Positions 16,574 to 25,405 of a DNA stretch of 50,789 nucleotides are shown one piece after another (position 1 is the first letter of the stretch; each line of letters opens with the position of its first letter). The notes under the pieces were generated by a model. It saw nothing but the letters and a program-made list of their open reading frames with translations, ran no database searches and was not told the DNA's origin. The DNA lies in NCBI GenBank assembly GCA_944385775.1, contig CALWYM010000094.1, positions 1-50,789 of the forward strand. Reading direction: 5' to 3'. Position numbers and translations under genes: made by a program. Origin of the DNA: an uncultured Oscillospiraceae bacterium (GTDB lineage Bacteria > Bacillota > Clostridia > Oscillospirales > Oscillospiraceae).

Positions 16574-18172
16574 TTATTTCCTCCTGGTGTAGTCAGGCAG
16601 CAGCTTCGGTGAAACTGCCTCGGTCTCAACTCCAGCGTCGGAGAGCTCCTTCTCAAATTCCTCTATATGCTTAAGGGTAAGCTTTGAAGTAGTGACGGTT
16701 TTGCTAAGCTCAGCCGCATTTCTTCCGGCGCTTCTGCCGAATACAATAATATCCAGCAGTGAGTTGCCCATAAGACGGTTTCTGCCGTGGATTCCTCCGA
16801 CAGCTTCGCCTGCTACAAACAGGTGTGGTACATTTGTGGTGGAGCCGTCAAGATTAATATCAAGTCCACCGTTCTGATAATGCTGAGTTGGGTAAACGAG
16901 AATAGGCTCCTTACGAATATCAATTCCATACTTTCCGAACATTCTCATCATAGCAGGAATTCTCTTCTCGATAGTGCCCTCACCACCGATAATCTCAATC
17001 ATAGGCGTATCAAGCCATACAGCCTTGCCGTTACCGGTATCCACTCCGTTTCCTCTATCGCCGCACTCTCTGATAATGCTGGCAGCAGAAACGTCACGGG
17101 TCTCCAGAGGATGCATAAATACCTCACCCTTGGCATTAACAAGTCTCGCGCCAACACTTCTTACCTTCTCGGTAACAAGTGCGCCGAAAATCTGCTCGGG
17201 ATACGCAGCTCCGGTTGGGTGATACTGAATAGTATCAGGATAGAGGAGCTTTGCGCCTACACGATAACCCAAAACAAGCCCGTCAGCAGTTGCACCGTAA
17301 TGGTTGGAGGTGGGGAAGCCCTGATAGTGCATACGTCCAGCGCCTCCGGTGGCAATAATAACGACCTTTGCTCTGGCAACAAGAAGCTCCCGTGTTTCCA
17401 TATTCATAAGAACTGCGCCGGCAGCGTTACCGTTTTCGTCAAGAATAAGCTCAATAGCGGAGGTAAAGTCCACAACGGGAATCTCACGGTTTAATACCTC
17501 GTCACGGAGAGTACGCATAATCTCAGCGCCGGAATAGTCCTTTGCTGCGTGCATTCTCTTTCTGGAAGTTCCGCCGCCGTGAGTTGTAATCATGTTGCCC
17601 TGAGCGTCCTTATCAAACTCAACGCCCAGCTCGCTAAGCCACTCGATGGCGTCCGGTGCCTCTGTCACAAGCTTTGAGAGCAAATCTCTTTTTGCGGCAA
17701 AATGACCTCCACCGTATGCGTCGAGGAAGTGAATTGCAGGAGAATCGTTCGGCTTATCAGCAGCCTGGATTCCGCCCTCCGCCATCATGGTATTGGCGTC
17801 GCCGATTCTAAGCTTCGTAACAATCATTACGGAAGCACCGGCATTGTTAGCTTCAATAGCGGCAGAAGAACCTGCTCCGCCACCACCGATAATAAGCACG
17901 TCTACATCATAATCGGGGTTTTCAAGGTCAACGGAGTCAGCAGTAATTCTGCTGTGGGCCTCGAGCATCTCCGCCAATTCCTTAGGAACACTTTCGCCCT
18001 TATTAGGACCGACTCTCAGCTCCCTGAATTCCTCTCTCTTGTAGTCAGGATGATACTGTTTAAGGAGAGCGTCCTTTTCTTCAGCCGTCATTCTGCGAGG
18101 CTCCATGGCAATGTTTCTTGCTCTTGCCTCTTCAACTATCTTAATTGCTTCTTTTAAGCTTTCAGGATACAT
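16574..18172 (-). CDS. Fumarate reductase flavoprotein subunit (soluble FrdA/TfrA-like)
   Basis: A 532-residue flavoprotein. After an N-terminal extension of about 88 residues comes the FAD-binding motif (VLIIGGGGAGSSAAIEA, about 92-108). Substrate and catalytic elements of the SdhA/FrdA family are visible: HGGGTSRKR, QYHPTGAAYP, the Arg-bearing LETRDV, HYQNGGLDIN, and GGIHGRNRLMGNSLLD. The His that carries covalent FAD in E. coli FrdA is Asn here (ANTMMAEGG, Asn127), implying non-covalent FAD. The C-terminal helical domain is short. It reduces fumarate to succinate in the cytosol with the adjacent FeS subunit; no membrane anchor gene is present. Confidence 0.92.
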   Translation of the reverse strand: MYPESLKEAIKIVEEARARNIAMEPRRMTAEEKDALLKQYHPDYKREEFRELRVGPNKGESVPKELAEMLEAHSRITADSVDLENPDYDVDVLIIGGGGAGSSAAIEANNAGASVMIVTKLRIGDANTMMAEGGIQAADKPNDSPAIHFLDAYGGGHFAAKRDLLSKLVTEAPDAIEWLSELGVEFDKDAQGNMITTHGGGTSRKRMHAAKDYSGAEIMRTLRDEVLNREIPVVDFTSAIELILDENGNAAGAVLMNMETRELLVARAKVVIIATGGAGRMHYQGFPTSNHYGATADGLVLGYRVGAKLLYPDTIQYHPTGAAYPEQIFGALVTEKVRSVGARLVNAKGEVFMHPLETRDVSAASIIRECGDRGNGVDTGNGKAVWLDTPMIEIIGGEGTIEKRIPAMMRMFGKYGIDIRKEPILVYPTQHYQNGGLDINLDGSTTNVPHLFVAGEAVGGIHGRNRLMGNSLLDIIVFGRSAGRNAAELSKTVTTSKLTLKHIEEFEKELSDAGVETEAVSPKLLPDYTRRK

Positions 18173-18186
18173 CTGTTTGCCCTCCC

Positions 18187-18861
18187 TTACTCTTCTATGT
18201 CACGATTGTTGTAAAGCTCCTGGAGCTCCTCAACAGGCTTCTGCATAAGCGCCTCAATAAGGTCATTAAATGCGCCGTCATTGATTTCCTTAACTCTCTC
18301 CTTAAGGTGAGCACACTCAGGCTGAATATACTTTCCGTTAAGCCTGCGTGCCAGCATTGCAACCTGCGGATGGGAAATTCCAGCAGGACATCTGGAGGAA
18401 CAGATACCGCACATAATGCAGTCAAAGCTCTCATTTGCGCACTTTTCAAAATCGCCTCTCTGAGCATATGCAATGTACTGCATAACGTTAAGACCCTGAG
18501 GGCAGCTCTTTGTGCAGGCGTTGCAGCCTATGCAGGAATAAATCTCAGGATAAAGCTGCATCATAACCTGCTGAGCGGGCTTAATCTTCTCAATATCGTA
18601 TATTTCCTTCACCAGCGGGAAGAAAGGCAGAGTTGCAACATACATATTATCCTCTACCTTGGTCTGGCAGGCAAGGCATGCGTGAAGCTCTCTGTCGCCC
18701 TTTATACGGTAGATAGTAGCGCAGGCGCCGCAAAATCCGTTACGGCAACCGCAACCGCGAATAAGCTGGTATCCCGCATACTCCATGGCGGTCATTATAG
18801 TAAGATTGTCCGGAACCTGATATCTCTTTCCGAAAAGAAATACGTTTACCATATTCTCCAT
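18187..18861 (-). CDS. Fumarate reductase iron-sulfur subunit (2Fe-2S plus two 4Fe-4S)
   Basis: A 224-residue protein. A plant-type 2Fe-2S domain has Cys37, 39, 44, 47, 62 and 65, including GCGCRNGFCGAC. An HdrC-like pair of 4Fe-4S motifs follows: CIGCNACTKSCP (Cys110-120) and CIMCGICSSRCP (Cys148-158). It resembles the N-terminal half of thiol:fumarate reductase TfrB but lacks the CCG domains that TfrB carries C-terminally; the separate HdrB of this operon has them. The frame extends upstream to 18912, but ATG at 18861 has SD AAGGAG at 7 nt. It passes electrons to the flavoprotein encoded 14 bp downstream. Confidence 0.9.
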   Translation of the reverse strand: MENMVNVFLFGKRYQVPDNLTIMTAMEYAGYQLIRGCGCRNGFCGACATIYRIKGDRELHACLACQTKVEDNMYVATLPFFPLVKEIYDIEKIKPAQQVMMQLYPEIYSCIGCNACTKSCPQGLNVMQYIAYAQRGDFEKCANESFDCIMCGICSSRCPAGISHPQVAMLARRLNGKYIQPECAHLKERVKEINDGAFNDLIEALMQKPVEELQELYNNRDIEE

Positions 18862-18880
18862 AAATATTCTCCTTCGTTTA

Positions 18881-19714
18881 TCAATACTCGTCTGGCAGCT
18901 CATCCAGCTCATCGAAACGGAAAACAGGTCCGTCCTTGCAGACGTACTTTGTTCCCACGTTGCACCTTCCGCACTTTCCGATGCCGCACTTCATTCTCAT
19001 CTCAAGGGTGGTATAGACCTGGGTCTTATCAAAGCCCAGCTCATAAAGTGCCGCAAGGGAGAGCTTAATTGCGATAGGAGGACCACAGAGAATGGCAATT
19101 CTGTCTGTGTCAAAGCCTATCTCCGTAAGGAAAGCGGGCAAAAAGCCTACGTGACCGTCCCAGTCGGGAGTTGAGCGGTCAGTGGTAAGGTGGAGACCAA
19201 AATTATCCTCCTTTGCCCACTCATTAACCATCTCATCATAGTCCAGAGTATCTGATTTAGTTCTGGAGCCCACAACTACGTCAATTCTACCATATTTATC
19301 ACGATTAGCGCGGCAGTAGTTGATTACAGAGTGGAGAGGAGCAAGACCAACGCCACCTGCGATAAACAGAAGATTCTTCCCTACAAACTCTGTATCTACC
19401 GGGAAAGGCTTGCCATAGGGTCCGCGGATAGTCACCATCTGCCCCGGCTCCGCCTGGTGGAGCCACTCAGTTACACAGCCGCACTTTTTAATGGAGAACT
19501 CCATATATTCCTTTACCGTCGGCGAGGAGGTTATGGAAAACATAGCCTCACCCACACCGGGTATTGAAAGCATAGCGCACTGACCGGGCTTATGCTCAAA
19601 GGGCTTTTCACCGTCCGGAGTAACTACACGGAAGGTCTTAATATCAGGTGTCTCGGCACGAATTTCGGTTATAACACCAAGCTTAGGTACCAGAGGCTCA
19701 AAAATTTCACTCAT
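18881..19714 (-). CDS. FAD/NAD(P)H-binding electron-transfer subunit (FlxA/AsrB/PyrK-like)
   Basis: A 277-residue ferredoxin-reductase-like protein. An FAD-binding beta-barrel (about 10-100, with FSITSSP) is followed by a Rossmann NAD(P) domain (IAGGVGLAP, about 122-130) and a C-terminal Cys cluster (MKCGIGKCGRCNVG ... C) typical of PyrK- and AsrB-type proteins for a 2Fe-2S centre. In Hdr-Flx systems this subunit oxidises NADH and feeds electrons toward FlxB/C/D and HdrA. It overlaps the preceding gene by 8 nt; SD GGGAGG lies inside that gene's end. NADH preference over NADPH is not visible from the sequence. Confidence 0.88.
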   Translation of the reverse strand: MSEIFEPLVPKLGVITEIRAETPDIKTFRVVTPDGEKPFEHKPGQCAMLSIPGVGEAMFSITSSPTVKEYMEFSIKKCGCVTEWLHQAEPGQMVTIRGPYGKPFPVDTEFVGKNLLFIAGGVGLAPLHSVINYCRANRDKYGRIDVVVGSRTKSDTLDYDEMVNEWAKEDNFGLHLTTDRSTPDWDGHVGFLPAFLTEIGFDTDRIAILCGPPIAIKLSLAALYELGFDKTQVYTTLEMRMKCGIGKCGRCNVGTKYVCKDGPVFRFDELDELPDEY

Positions 19715-20735
19715 CGGCTTTACCTCCCAGCGTTTTCATTACCTTTACTATGTTCATATGTATCGGACAGCTCTTGAGACATCTTCCGCAGCCTACGCAG
19801 CTGAACATACCATCGTAATTTGCCGGATAGTACACAAGCTTATGCATAAAACGCTGTCTGAAACGCTCAAGCTGTGTAAGTCTGGGCTGACCGGCACTCA
19901 TCTGGGTAAACTCGGAATACATACAGCTGTCCCAGCAGCGGAAACGGATAACATCCTTACCGGTATTAAAATCCTTAATATCATAGCACTGACAGGTGGG
20001 GCATACAAAGGTGCAGGTTCCACAGCCAAGGCATGACTCGGAAAGGCTCTTCCACTCCGGTCTGTCAAAATACTCATCAGTCTTGTCTCCGCCGAAATTC
20101 TCAGCGGAAAGATTGCGAAGAGGCAGCTTCTCGGCAATTTTTTCAATTTTTGCCTTTATATCATCGGCCGCGTTATCGTCACAGCTTTCGGTAAACTCGG
20201 AAATAAGCTCCATGACCTTTTCGCCCTTTTCAGTATTGGCTTTCCAGAAAAGTTCATTTTCGCCTTTCCAAACCGTAACATCGCCGTACTCGCCGGCAGG
20301 GTCAATGCCAAATGTATGGCAGAAGCAGGTCTCAGACGGCTTTGAGCAGGCTACGGAAACAATGATTCCGTGCTTTCTTCTGGCTGCATAGTAACCGTCT
20401 CTCGGTTCGGAGAGGAATACGTTGTCAAGAACATCAAAGCTTCTCACATCACAGGGACGAACTCCGAAAACCACAAAGTCCTCATCGATTTTCGCTGTGT
20501 TCTTAAGCTCAATATTCTTACCGGAGACCTTAAACTTCATAAGGTCCTCAACCTGTGGGAAGAAGAAATCCTTAGGACTCTTAACTGTATTCAGTGCCTC
20601 GGACCACTTTTTGCCCTCCTCCCACCTGGTATAGTTTGCTCTGCCTGTGGGATCGTCTACCGGGAGGAACAGTGCCATAGACTCTGAAATCTTTGAGAAA
20701 ATGCTGTCAACGGAGGTCAGCAAACTTTTACGCAT
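19707..20735 (-). CDS. AsrA/FlxB-like 4Fe-4S dicluster electron-transfer protein
   Basis: About 342 residues. The N-terminal domain has the AsrA-like FGVRPCDVRSFDVLDN motif (about 95-110). The C-terminal half has two 4Fe-4S motifs, CLGCGTCTFVCPTC and CVGCGRCLKSCP. It is paralogous in layout to the next gene upstream, which has KPCDTYSF at the equivalent place. The open frame reaches 20780, but ATG at 20735 with SD GGGAGG at 9 nt, just past the previous stop, is the likely start. It is expected to relay electrons between the NAD(P)H-oxidising flavoprotein and MvhD/HdrA (inference from Hdr-Flx clusters). Which of the two is FlxB and which FlxC is uncertain. Confidence 0.85.
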   Translation of the reverse strand: MRKSLLTSVDSIFSKISESMALFLPVDDPTGRANYTRWEEGKKWSEALNTVKSPKDFFFPQVEDLMKFKVSGKNIELKNTAKIDEDFVVFGVRPCDVRSFDVLDNVFLSEPRDGYYAARRKHGIIVSVACSKPSETCFCHTFGIDPAGEYGDVTVWKGENELFWKANTEKGEKVMELISEFTESCDDNAADDIKAKIEKIAEKLPLRNLSAENFGGDKTDEYFDRPEWKSLSESCLGCGTCTFVCPTCQCYDIKDFNTGKDVIRFRCWDSCMYSEFTQMSAGQPRLTQLERFRQRFMHKLVYYPANYDGMFSCVGCGRCLKSCPIHMNIVKVMKTLGGKADE

Positions 20736-20736
20736 A

Positions 20737-21732
20737 TTACATTCCCTCCCTTTCAAATACCTGACCCGGCTCAAGGTCACCTGTGGTATAGTCTACCAGC
20801 GGGGCTCTGGAGCCAACCTCCTTGCCGGCCTGATACTCGCCGTAGAAGGTATTTATATCCTTGATAAACTTACGATTAAGAAGATGAAGGGGAATATGCT
20901 GAGGACATACCCTTGAGCACTCTCCGCAGTCTGTACATCTTCCTGCGACATGGAACGCACGGATAATGTGGAACATTTGCTCCTCAAAGCTTGTAGCAGG
21001 AGCCTTATTTTCTGCGCCGGAGTTGGGGTTATTGAAAACGCACTTCTCACAGGTGCAGGCAGGGCACACATCACGGCAGGCATTGCAGCGAATACAGCGT
21101 GAAAGCTCGCCGCGCCAAAAAGCAAAGCGCTCGTCCGGTGTCATTGCCTCAAGCTCCGCTACCTTGCCAAAGCGGTTGCAATCCGGGTTCTCCTCGCCTT
21201 CCTCGCCGATAAGCTCGTCATAGCAAACATGTTTTTTGCTCTTGCAGCAAATACATCTCTCTGCCATAGCGTCCTCGTAGCTGACCGTTTTCGGCTCATC
21301 GTCATAGATAGTCTGAACCTTAAGACCGTCAGGTTCACAGCTTATGGATGAGATTCCGTCACCGGTTATGGCTCTTATCTTGGAAATATCAGCCATACCG
21401 TCACAGGATATGCCCACAACATACACCTTGCTGCGATCAATCCTGTGCTCAGTCAGAAGCTGGTTAAAGCTGTATGTGTCACAGGGCTTAAGAAAAGCAA
21501 GAATCTTGCCCTCAATCCCCAGCGTCTTCGTTACAAGATATTTTGAAAAGTTAGCTCCGCAGAAATCATTGAAAACGAAATTCTGCTCAATATCCTCCGC
21601 AGTGTAGAAAAGGGAGGGTGTGAGGTCGTAGCTGAACTCGCCCTCTCTCCAGCCCAAAACGGCTGATACTGTACCATCATTCAAAAGGGAGATGGCCTTA
21701 GAGGTGAGCATTTCACGGGTTATTCTTTGCAT
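20737..21732 (-). CDS. AsrA/FlxC-like 4Fe-4S dicluster electron-transfer protein
   Basis: A 331-residue protein with an AsrA/FrhB-like N-terminal domain (LAFLKPCDTYSFNQLL), a central Cys pair region (RCICCKSKKHVC), and C-terminal 4Fe-4S motifs CIRCNACRDVCPACTC and CTDCGECSRVCPQH. SD GGAGG lies 7 nt before ATG 21732, inside the end of the MvhD-like gene (13-nt overlap). Together with its downstream paralogue it forms the FeS relay of the Flx part of the complex. Such paired AsrA-like proteins accompany HdrA and MvhD in several Clostridia; the electron path is inferred. Confidence 0.85.
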   Translation of the reverse strand: MQRITREMLTSKAISLLNDGTVSAVLGWREGEFSYDLTPSLFYTAEDIEQNFVFNDFCGANFSKYLVTKTLGIEGKILAFLKPCDTYSFNQLLTEHRIDRSKVYVVGISCDGMADISKIRAITGDGISSISCEPDGLKVQTIYDDEPKTVSYEDAMAERCICCKSKKHVCYDELIGEEGEENPDCNRFGKVAELEAMTPDERFAFWRGELSRCIRCNACRDVCPACTCEKCVFNNPNSGAENKAPATSFEEQMFHIIRAFHVAGRCTDCGECSRVCPQHIPLHLLNRKFIKDINTFYGEYQAGKEVGSRAPLVDYTTGDLEPGQVFEREGM

Positions 21733-22154
21733 CTCAGATCCTCCAGTCTCTTGTTTTCACCAAGGGCTGCCACAGCCTCAGTAAACTCGTTCATGGTCTG
21801 GGCAAACTTAGCGCCCTCAGCTGCGGAACACCACTCCACCCGGGTGCGCTCACGCTCAATTCCCAGGTAATCCAGCATGGAGAAAAGCAGTGCCATACGG
21901 CGGCGTGTGTAATAGTTGCCGGACGTATAGTGGCAGTCTCCCGGGTGGCAGCCGCAGAGAATAACGCCGTCTGCACCACGCTGGAAAGCACGGAGGACAA
22001 ACATCGGATTTACACGGCAGGAGCAGGGTACACGGATAATCTTTACATTATCAGGATAACTGAGTCGGTTATTACCGGCCAGGTCAGCTCCCGCGTAGCT
22101 GCACCAGTTGCAGCAAAATGCCACGATAAGGGGCTTATATTCGTTTACTTGCAT
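21720..22154 (-). CDS. MvhD/FlxD-family hydrogenase-type iron-sulfur subunit
   Basis: A 144-residue protein matching the MvhD family: an N-terminal FCCNWCSYAGAD motif, then PCSCRVNP, and the GCHPGDCHY motif, together forming its 2Fe-2S site. In methanogens MvhD docks hydrogenase onto HdrA; in Hdr-Flx systems FlxD plays the same role for the NADH-oxidising module. No hydrogenase genes are near, so the FlxD role fits. ATG 22154 lies within the end of hdrA (10-nt overlap), with SD GGAGG at 10 nt. Confidence 0.92.
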   Translation of the reverse strand: MQVNEYKPLIVAFCCNWCSYAGADLAGNNRLSYPDNVKIIRVPCSCRVNPMFVLRAFQRGADGVILCGCHPGDCHYTSGNYYTRRRMALLFSMLDYLGIERERTRVEWCSAAEGAKFAQTMNEFTEAVAALGENKRLEDLRCKE

Positions 22155-24139
22155 ATTGCGTCTACCTCCGCCATAATCTGTGAAGTTGCAAAGCCCTTAA
22201 GGTCCATAGCGCCGGATGGGCAGGCAACAGTACAGGCTCCGCAGCCCTGGCAAACCGCCGGGTTGACCTGCGCCACACGTCTGACTCTGGTGGTACGGTC
22301 AGGCATACGGAATTCCTTATCAACATAGGTAATAGCGCCGTAAGGACATACCTTCTCGCAGGCTGAGCAGCCGTTACACATAAGCTCATTGCTCTCTGCA
22401 ACGCAGGGGTTACCGGTAAGCTTATCCTTGACGAGAAGACCTATAACCTTTGACGCGGCTGCGCCGGCCTGGGCTACCGTATCAGGAATATCCTTCGGTC
22501 CCTGGCAGGCTCCGGAAAGATATATACCGGCAGTTGGGCTCTCCACGGGACGGAGCTTTGGGTGAGCCTCGGTGAAGAAATCGTTAGTATCCATGCTGGC
22601 TGTAAGCATAGTTGCCAGTGAACGGGCAGACTCGTCAGGCTCAATGGCTGCTGCAAGAATGACCATATCGGCAGCAATATGAAGCTGCTTATTATCCAGA
22701 AGATCAGAGGCCTGGACCATAAGCTTATCTCCCTCGGGAGCAACCTTACCTACCATACCCTTTATGTAATGGACACCGTATTCCTCAACGGCACGGCGAT
22801 AGAACTCATCAAAGTTCTTGCCCGGTGTACGGACGTCGATGTAAAATACATAGACCTCTGTATCGGGATACTTATCACGGACCAGCATTGCGTGCTTTGC
22901 AGTATACATACAGCAAATCTTGGAACAATACTCCTTACCCTTCTCAGCACAAGCCTCGCAGCGGGAACCGACACACTGTACAAACACAAGGGTATGTGGA
23001 TGCTTTCCGTCCGACGGGCGGAGCAGTGTGCCCTGAGTAGGACCGGCGGCGTTCATAAGACGCTCAAACTCAAGGCTTGTTACAACATCCTTGGACTGGC
23101 TGTAAGCATACTCGTCAAACTTATCCATACTGATGGGATTAAAGCCCGTTGCCACAACAATGGCACCGTACTTTTCCTCAATAATCTCGTCCTGCTGATT
23201 GTAGTCGATAGCGCCCACTGTGCAGACAGTAGAACAGAGACCGCACTTTCCGGTCTTCTTCATAATACAATAGTTGGGGTCGATGGTGGCTACCTTCGGC
23301 ACTGCCTGAGCAAATGGGATATAGATTGCGGTACGGTTGTCAAGACCCAGATTAAACTCATTTGGGACTTTTTTCATCGGACACTTTTCCATACAAAGTC
23401 CGCAGCCGGTGCACACATCTTCCTTAACAAAACGGGCCTTTCTCTTTATGGTGACATCAAAGTTACCCACAAAGCCCTTAACGTCAGTTACCTCACTGTA
23501 AGAGAAAATTCTGATATTTTCATGCTGACCAACGTCAACCATTTTAGGAGTCAAAATACAGGCCGCGCAGTCCAGTGTAGGGAAGGTCTTATCAAGCTGA
23601 GCCATCTTGCCGCCAATAGTAGGCTTCTTTTCTACAATGTCAACTTTAAAGCCTGCGTCGGCAATGTCAAGGGCCGTCTGGATACCGGCTATACCTCCGC
23701 CGATAACAAGGGCTCTTTTTGTAACAGGAGTCTCGCCTGCTGTAAGAGGGGTATTAAGGTTGAGCTTTGCAATAGCGGCTCTCCCCAAAATAATAGCCTT
23801 TTCCGTACCGGCTTCCATATCCTTATGTACCCAGGAGCACTGCTCGCGGATATTGGCGATTTCCACCATGTAGGGATTGAGTCCCGCGGCAGCGGCAGTC
23901 TTACGGAAGGTGGTCTCATGCATACGGGGTGAGCAGGAGCAGACAACCACGCCGGTGAGCTTGTACTCATGGATAGCGTTTTTAATCATATCCTGACCTG
24001 CCTGAGAGCACATATACTGATAGTTGTCAGAATAAACTACTCCCGGCTCATTTTTAAGAGCCTCGGCAACTCTCTTTACGTCAACGGTGCCGGCGATGTT
24101 CGTACCGCACCAGCACACAAAAACACCTATTCTCTGCAT
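22145..24139 (-). CDS. hdrA: Heterodisulfide reductase subunit A (bifurcating flavoprotein)
   Basis: A full-length HdrA of 664 residues. The N-terminal domain carries conserved Cys (VFVCWCGTN). The FAD-binding motif is VIGGGIAGIQTALDIA (145-160). Ferredoxin-type motifs are CTGCGLCMEKCP and CIMKKTGKCGLCSTVC. A mid-protein Cys-rich segment matches the HdrA-specific cluster (CVGSRCEACAEKGKEYC then CC). Two C-terminal 4Fe-4S motifs are CNGCSACEKVCP and CQGCGACTVACP. In known complexes the HdrA FAD splits electron pairs, sending one to ferredoxin and one through HdrC to HdrB. SD AGGAGG precedes ATG at 24139. HdrA is the proposed bifurcation centre of this operon. Confidence 0.95.
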   Translation of the reverse strand: MQRIGVFVCWCGTNIAGTVDVKRVAEALKNEPGVVYSDNYQYMCSQAGQDMIKNAIHEYKLTGVVVCSCSPRMHETTFRKTAAAAGLNPYMVEIANIREQCSWVHKDMEAGTEKAIILGRAAIAKLNLNTPLTAGETPVTKRALVIGGGIAGIQTALDIADAGFKVDIVEKKPTIGGKMAQLDKTFPTLDCAACILTPKMVDVGQHENIRIFSYSEVTDVKGFVGNFDVTIKRKARFVKEDVCTGCGLCMEKCPMKKVPNEFNLGLDNRTAIYIPFAQAVPKVATIDPNYCIMKKTGKCGLCSTVCTVGAIDYNQQDEIIEEKYGAIVVATGFNPISMDKFDEYAYSQSKDVVTSLEFERLMNAAGPTQGTLLRPSDGKHPHTLVFVQCVGSRCEACAEKGKEYCSKICCMYTAKHAMLVRDKYPDTEVYVFYIDVRTPGKNFDEFYRRAVEEYGVHYIKGMVGKVAPEGDKLMVQASDLLDNKQLHIAADMVILAAAIEPDESARSLATMLTASMDTNDFFTEAHPKLRPVESPTAGIYLSGACQGPKDIPDTVAQAGAAASKVIGLLVKDKLTGNPCVAESNELMCNGCSACEKVCPYGAITYVDKEFRMPDRTTRVRRVAQVNPAVCQGCGACTVACPSGAMDLKGFATSQIMAEVDAICK

Positions 24140-24154
24140 TCTTCTCTCCCCTCC

Positions 24155-24547
24155 TTACTTCGCGTATTTGCGGAACGCAGTGACTATGGCCTGCTGTGGC
24201 AAATCCTCATCAACTATGGGAGGAATATCCTCAGGCTTCAGGTGATTCTTTCCCTGCTGCCTGATAACCGCAAGCCTGACAGCCTCTACAAGCTTTGCGG
24301 GCTCGACGCCTCTTGGGCATCTGTCCACACAGGCAAAGCAGGTCAGGCACTTATAAATACTCTTGCTTTTCATAAGGGGCTCAAGCTCGCCGTTTTCCAC
24401 CATATATACAAACTGGTGAGGGTGATACTCCATCTCATCATATGCCGGGCAGGTTGCGCTGCACTTGCCGCATCTCATGCATTTTCTTGGATTAACTCCG
24501 CTCATACGGACGATCTCAGCCTGAAGGTTACTATTTTTATTATCCAT
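24155..24547 (-). CDS. hdrC: Heterodisulfide reductase subunit C (2x 4Fe-4S)
   Basis: A 130-residue protein with two classical 4Fe-4S motifs, CMRCGKCSATCP and CLTCFACVDRCP, spaced as in HdrC. It carries single electrons from HdrA to HdrB. ATG follows the hdrB stop directly (TAAATG), with SD AAGGAG inside hdrB at 9 nt. There are 15 bp to hdrA. No membrane-bound HdrE-like partner is present, so the complex should be cytosolic. Confidence 0.93.
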   Translation of the reverse strand: MDNKNSNLQAEIVRMSGVNPRKCMRCGKCSATCPAYDEMEYHPHQFVYMVENGELEPLMKSKSIYKCLTCFACVDRCPRGVEPAKLVEAVRLAVIRQQGKNHLKPEDIPPIVDEDLPQQAIVTAFRKYAK

Positions 24548-25333
24548 TTACGCCATCTCCTTCACGCCAAGTGCCTCGGCCATAAGCTCAGTAAAGTACA
24601 CAACCGGTACCTCTGAACCGTTTTTCACGAGGTTATATTTACAAAGCGGGCAGGCGGTAACAAGTCTGTCGACGCCGTGTCCCTTTGCACTTTCAGTAAT
24701 AATCTTGCTCTTTCTTCCGGCAAACTCCGGATCCTCTATAACAGTATATCCGCCGCAGCACTCATTTCTGTACGGATACACAACAGGAGTAGCTCCCAGC
24801 GCTCTTATCAAATCCTCAATAATCTGCGGATTTTCAGGGTCGTCCATTTTCATAACGGAATTTGGACGGAGAAGCAGGCAGCCGTAATAGGCACCAATCT
24901 TCTGCCCCTTAAGAGGGTTTACTACCTTTTCACGAACCTTATCAAAACCAACAACGTCACGGATAAGCTCAAGGTAATGATAAACCTGGGTCTCCCCTGC
25001 ATATGGCTCCTCTGGAGCCATATAATTGTTTACCTTCATTCTTACCTCTGCGTCAGTAGCCATAGTGTAATTGGTCTGCTTTATTACGTTATGACAGGCA
25101 GAGCACACGGTAACAAGCGCCTGTCCCTTGTCCTTTGCCGCCTTTAGTGCCCTTACAGAAGAAAGCTTTGTTGCGGACTCGTTTTTAGCCGTGGTAAAAG
25201 CCCCGCCGCAGCATTGCCATTCCTCTATCTCTTCCAAAGTGATACCCAGGATCTCCGCACATTTGCGTGCATATGTATCAAGGTCCTTAGCGTGGGTCTT
25301 CAGGGTACACCCTGGGAAGTAACTAACTTTCAT
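24548..25333 (-). CDS. hdrB: Heterodisulfide reductase subunit B (two CCG domains)
   Basis: A 261-residue protein with two CCG domains: first YFPGC ... QCCGGAF ... CSACHN, second GCLL ... ECCGGY ... CPLCK. These Cys sets bind the paired non-cubane 4Fe-4S clusters that cleave disulfides in methanogen HdrB. No CoM/CoB-related genes occur nearby, and the adjacent fumarate reductase FeS subunit lacks the CCG part found in TfrB. HdrB may therefore deliver electrons to fumarate reductase or use another thiol/disulfide (inference). The frame begins at 25354, but ATG 25333 with a G-rich SD at 6 nt gives the usual MKVSYFPGC start. Confidence 0.93.
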   Translation of the reverse strand: MKVSYFPGCTLKTHAKDLDTYARKCAEILGITLEEIEEWQCCGGAFTTAKNESATKLSSVRALKAAKDKGQALVTVCSACHNVIKQTNYTMATDAEVRMKVNNYMAPEEPYAGETQVYHYLELIRDVVGFDKVREKVVNPLKGQKIGAYYGCLLLRPNSVMKMDDPENPQIIEDLIRALGATPVVYPYRNECCGGYTVIEDPEFAGRKSKIITESAKGHGVDRLVTACPLCKYNLVKNGSEVPVVYFTELMAEALGVKEMA

Positions 25334-25382
25334 ATTGTTCCCCCTTAATACCATGAAAAACTATACTTTAAAAACGGCTTAT

Positions 25383-25405
25383 GGGAAGCGAAAAATACGC
25401 TTCCC
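25383..25405 (-). other. Intercistronic hairpin between fumC and hdrB
   Basis: GGGAAGCG pairs with CGCTTCCC around a 7-nt loop in the only long gap (89 bp) of the operon. A T5 run follows on the minus strand about 9 nt later. It may be a partial terminator or processing site that sets the mdh-fumC to hdr ratio. Confidence 0.5.

Noticed and set aside
18145..19068. 307-codon plus-strand open frame
   Set aside because: Antisense to the fumarate reductase FeS and FlxA-like genes; Cys/Leu/Asn-rich shadow composition.
22679..23932. 417-codon plus-strand open frame
   Set aside because: It is fully antisense to hdrA, whose motifs are unambiguous; no RBS and no recognisable protein features.
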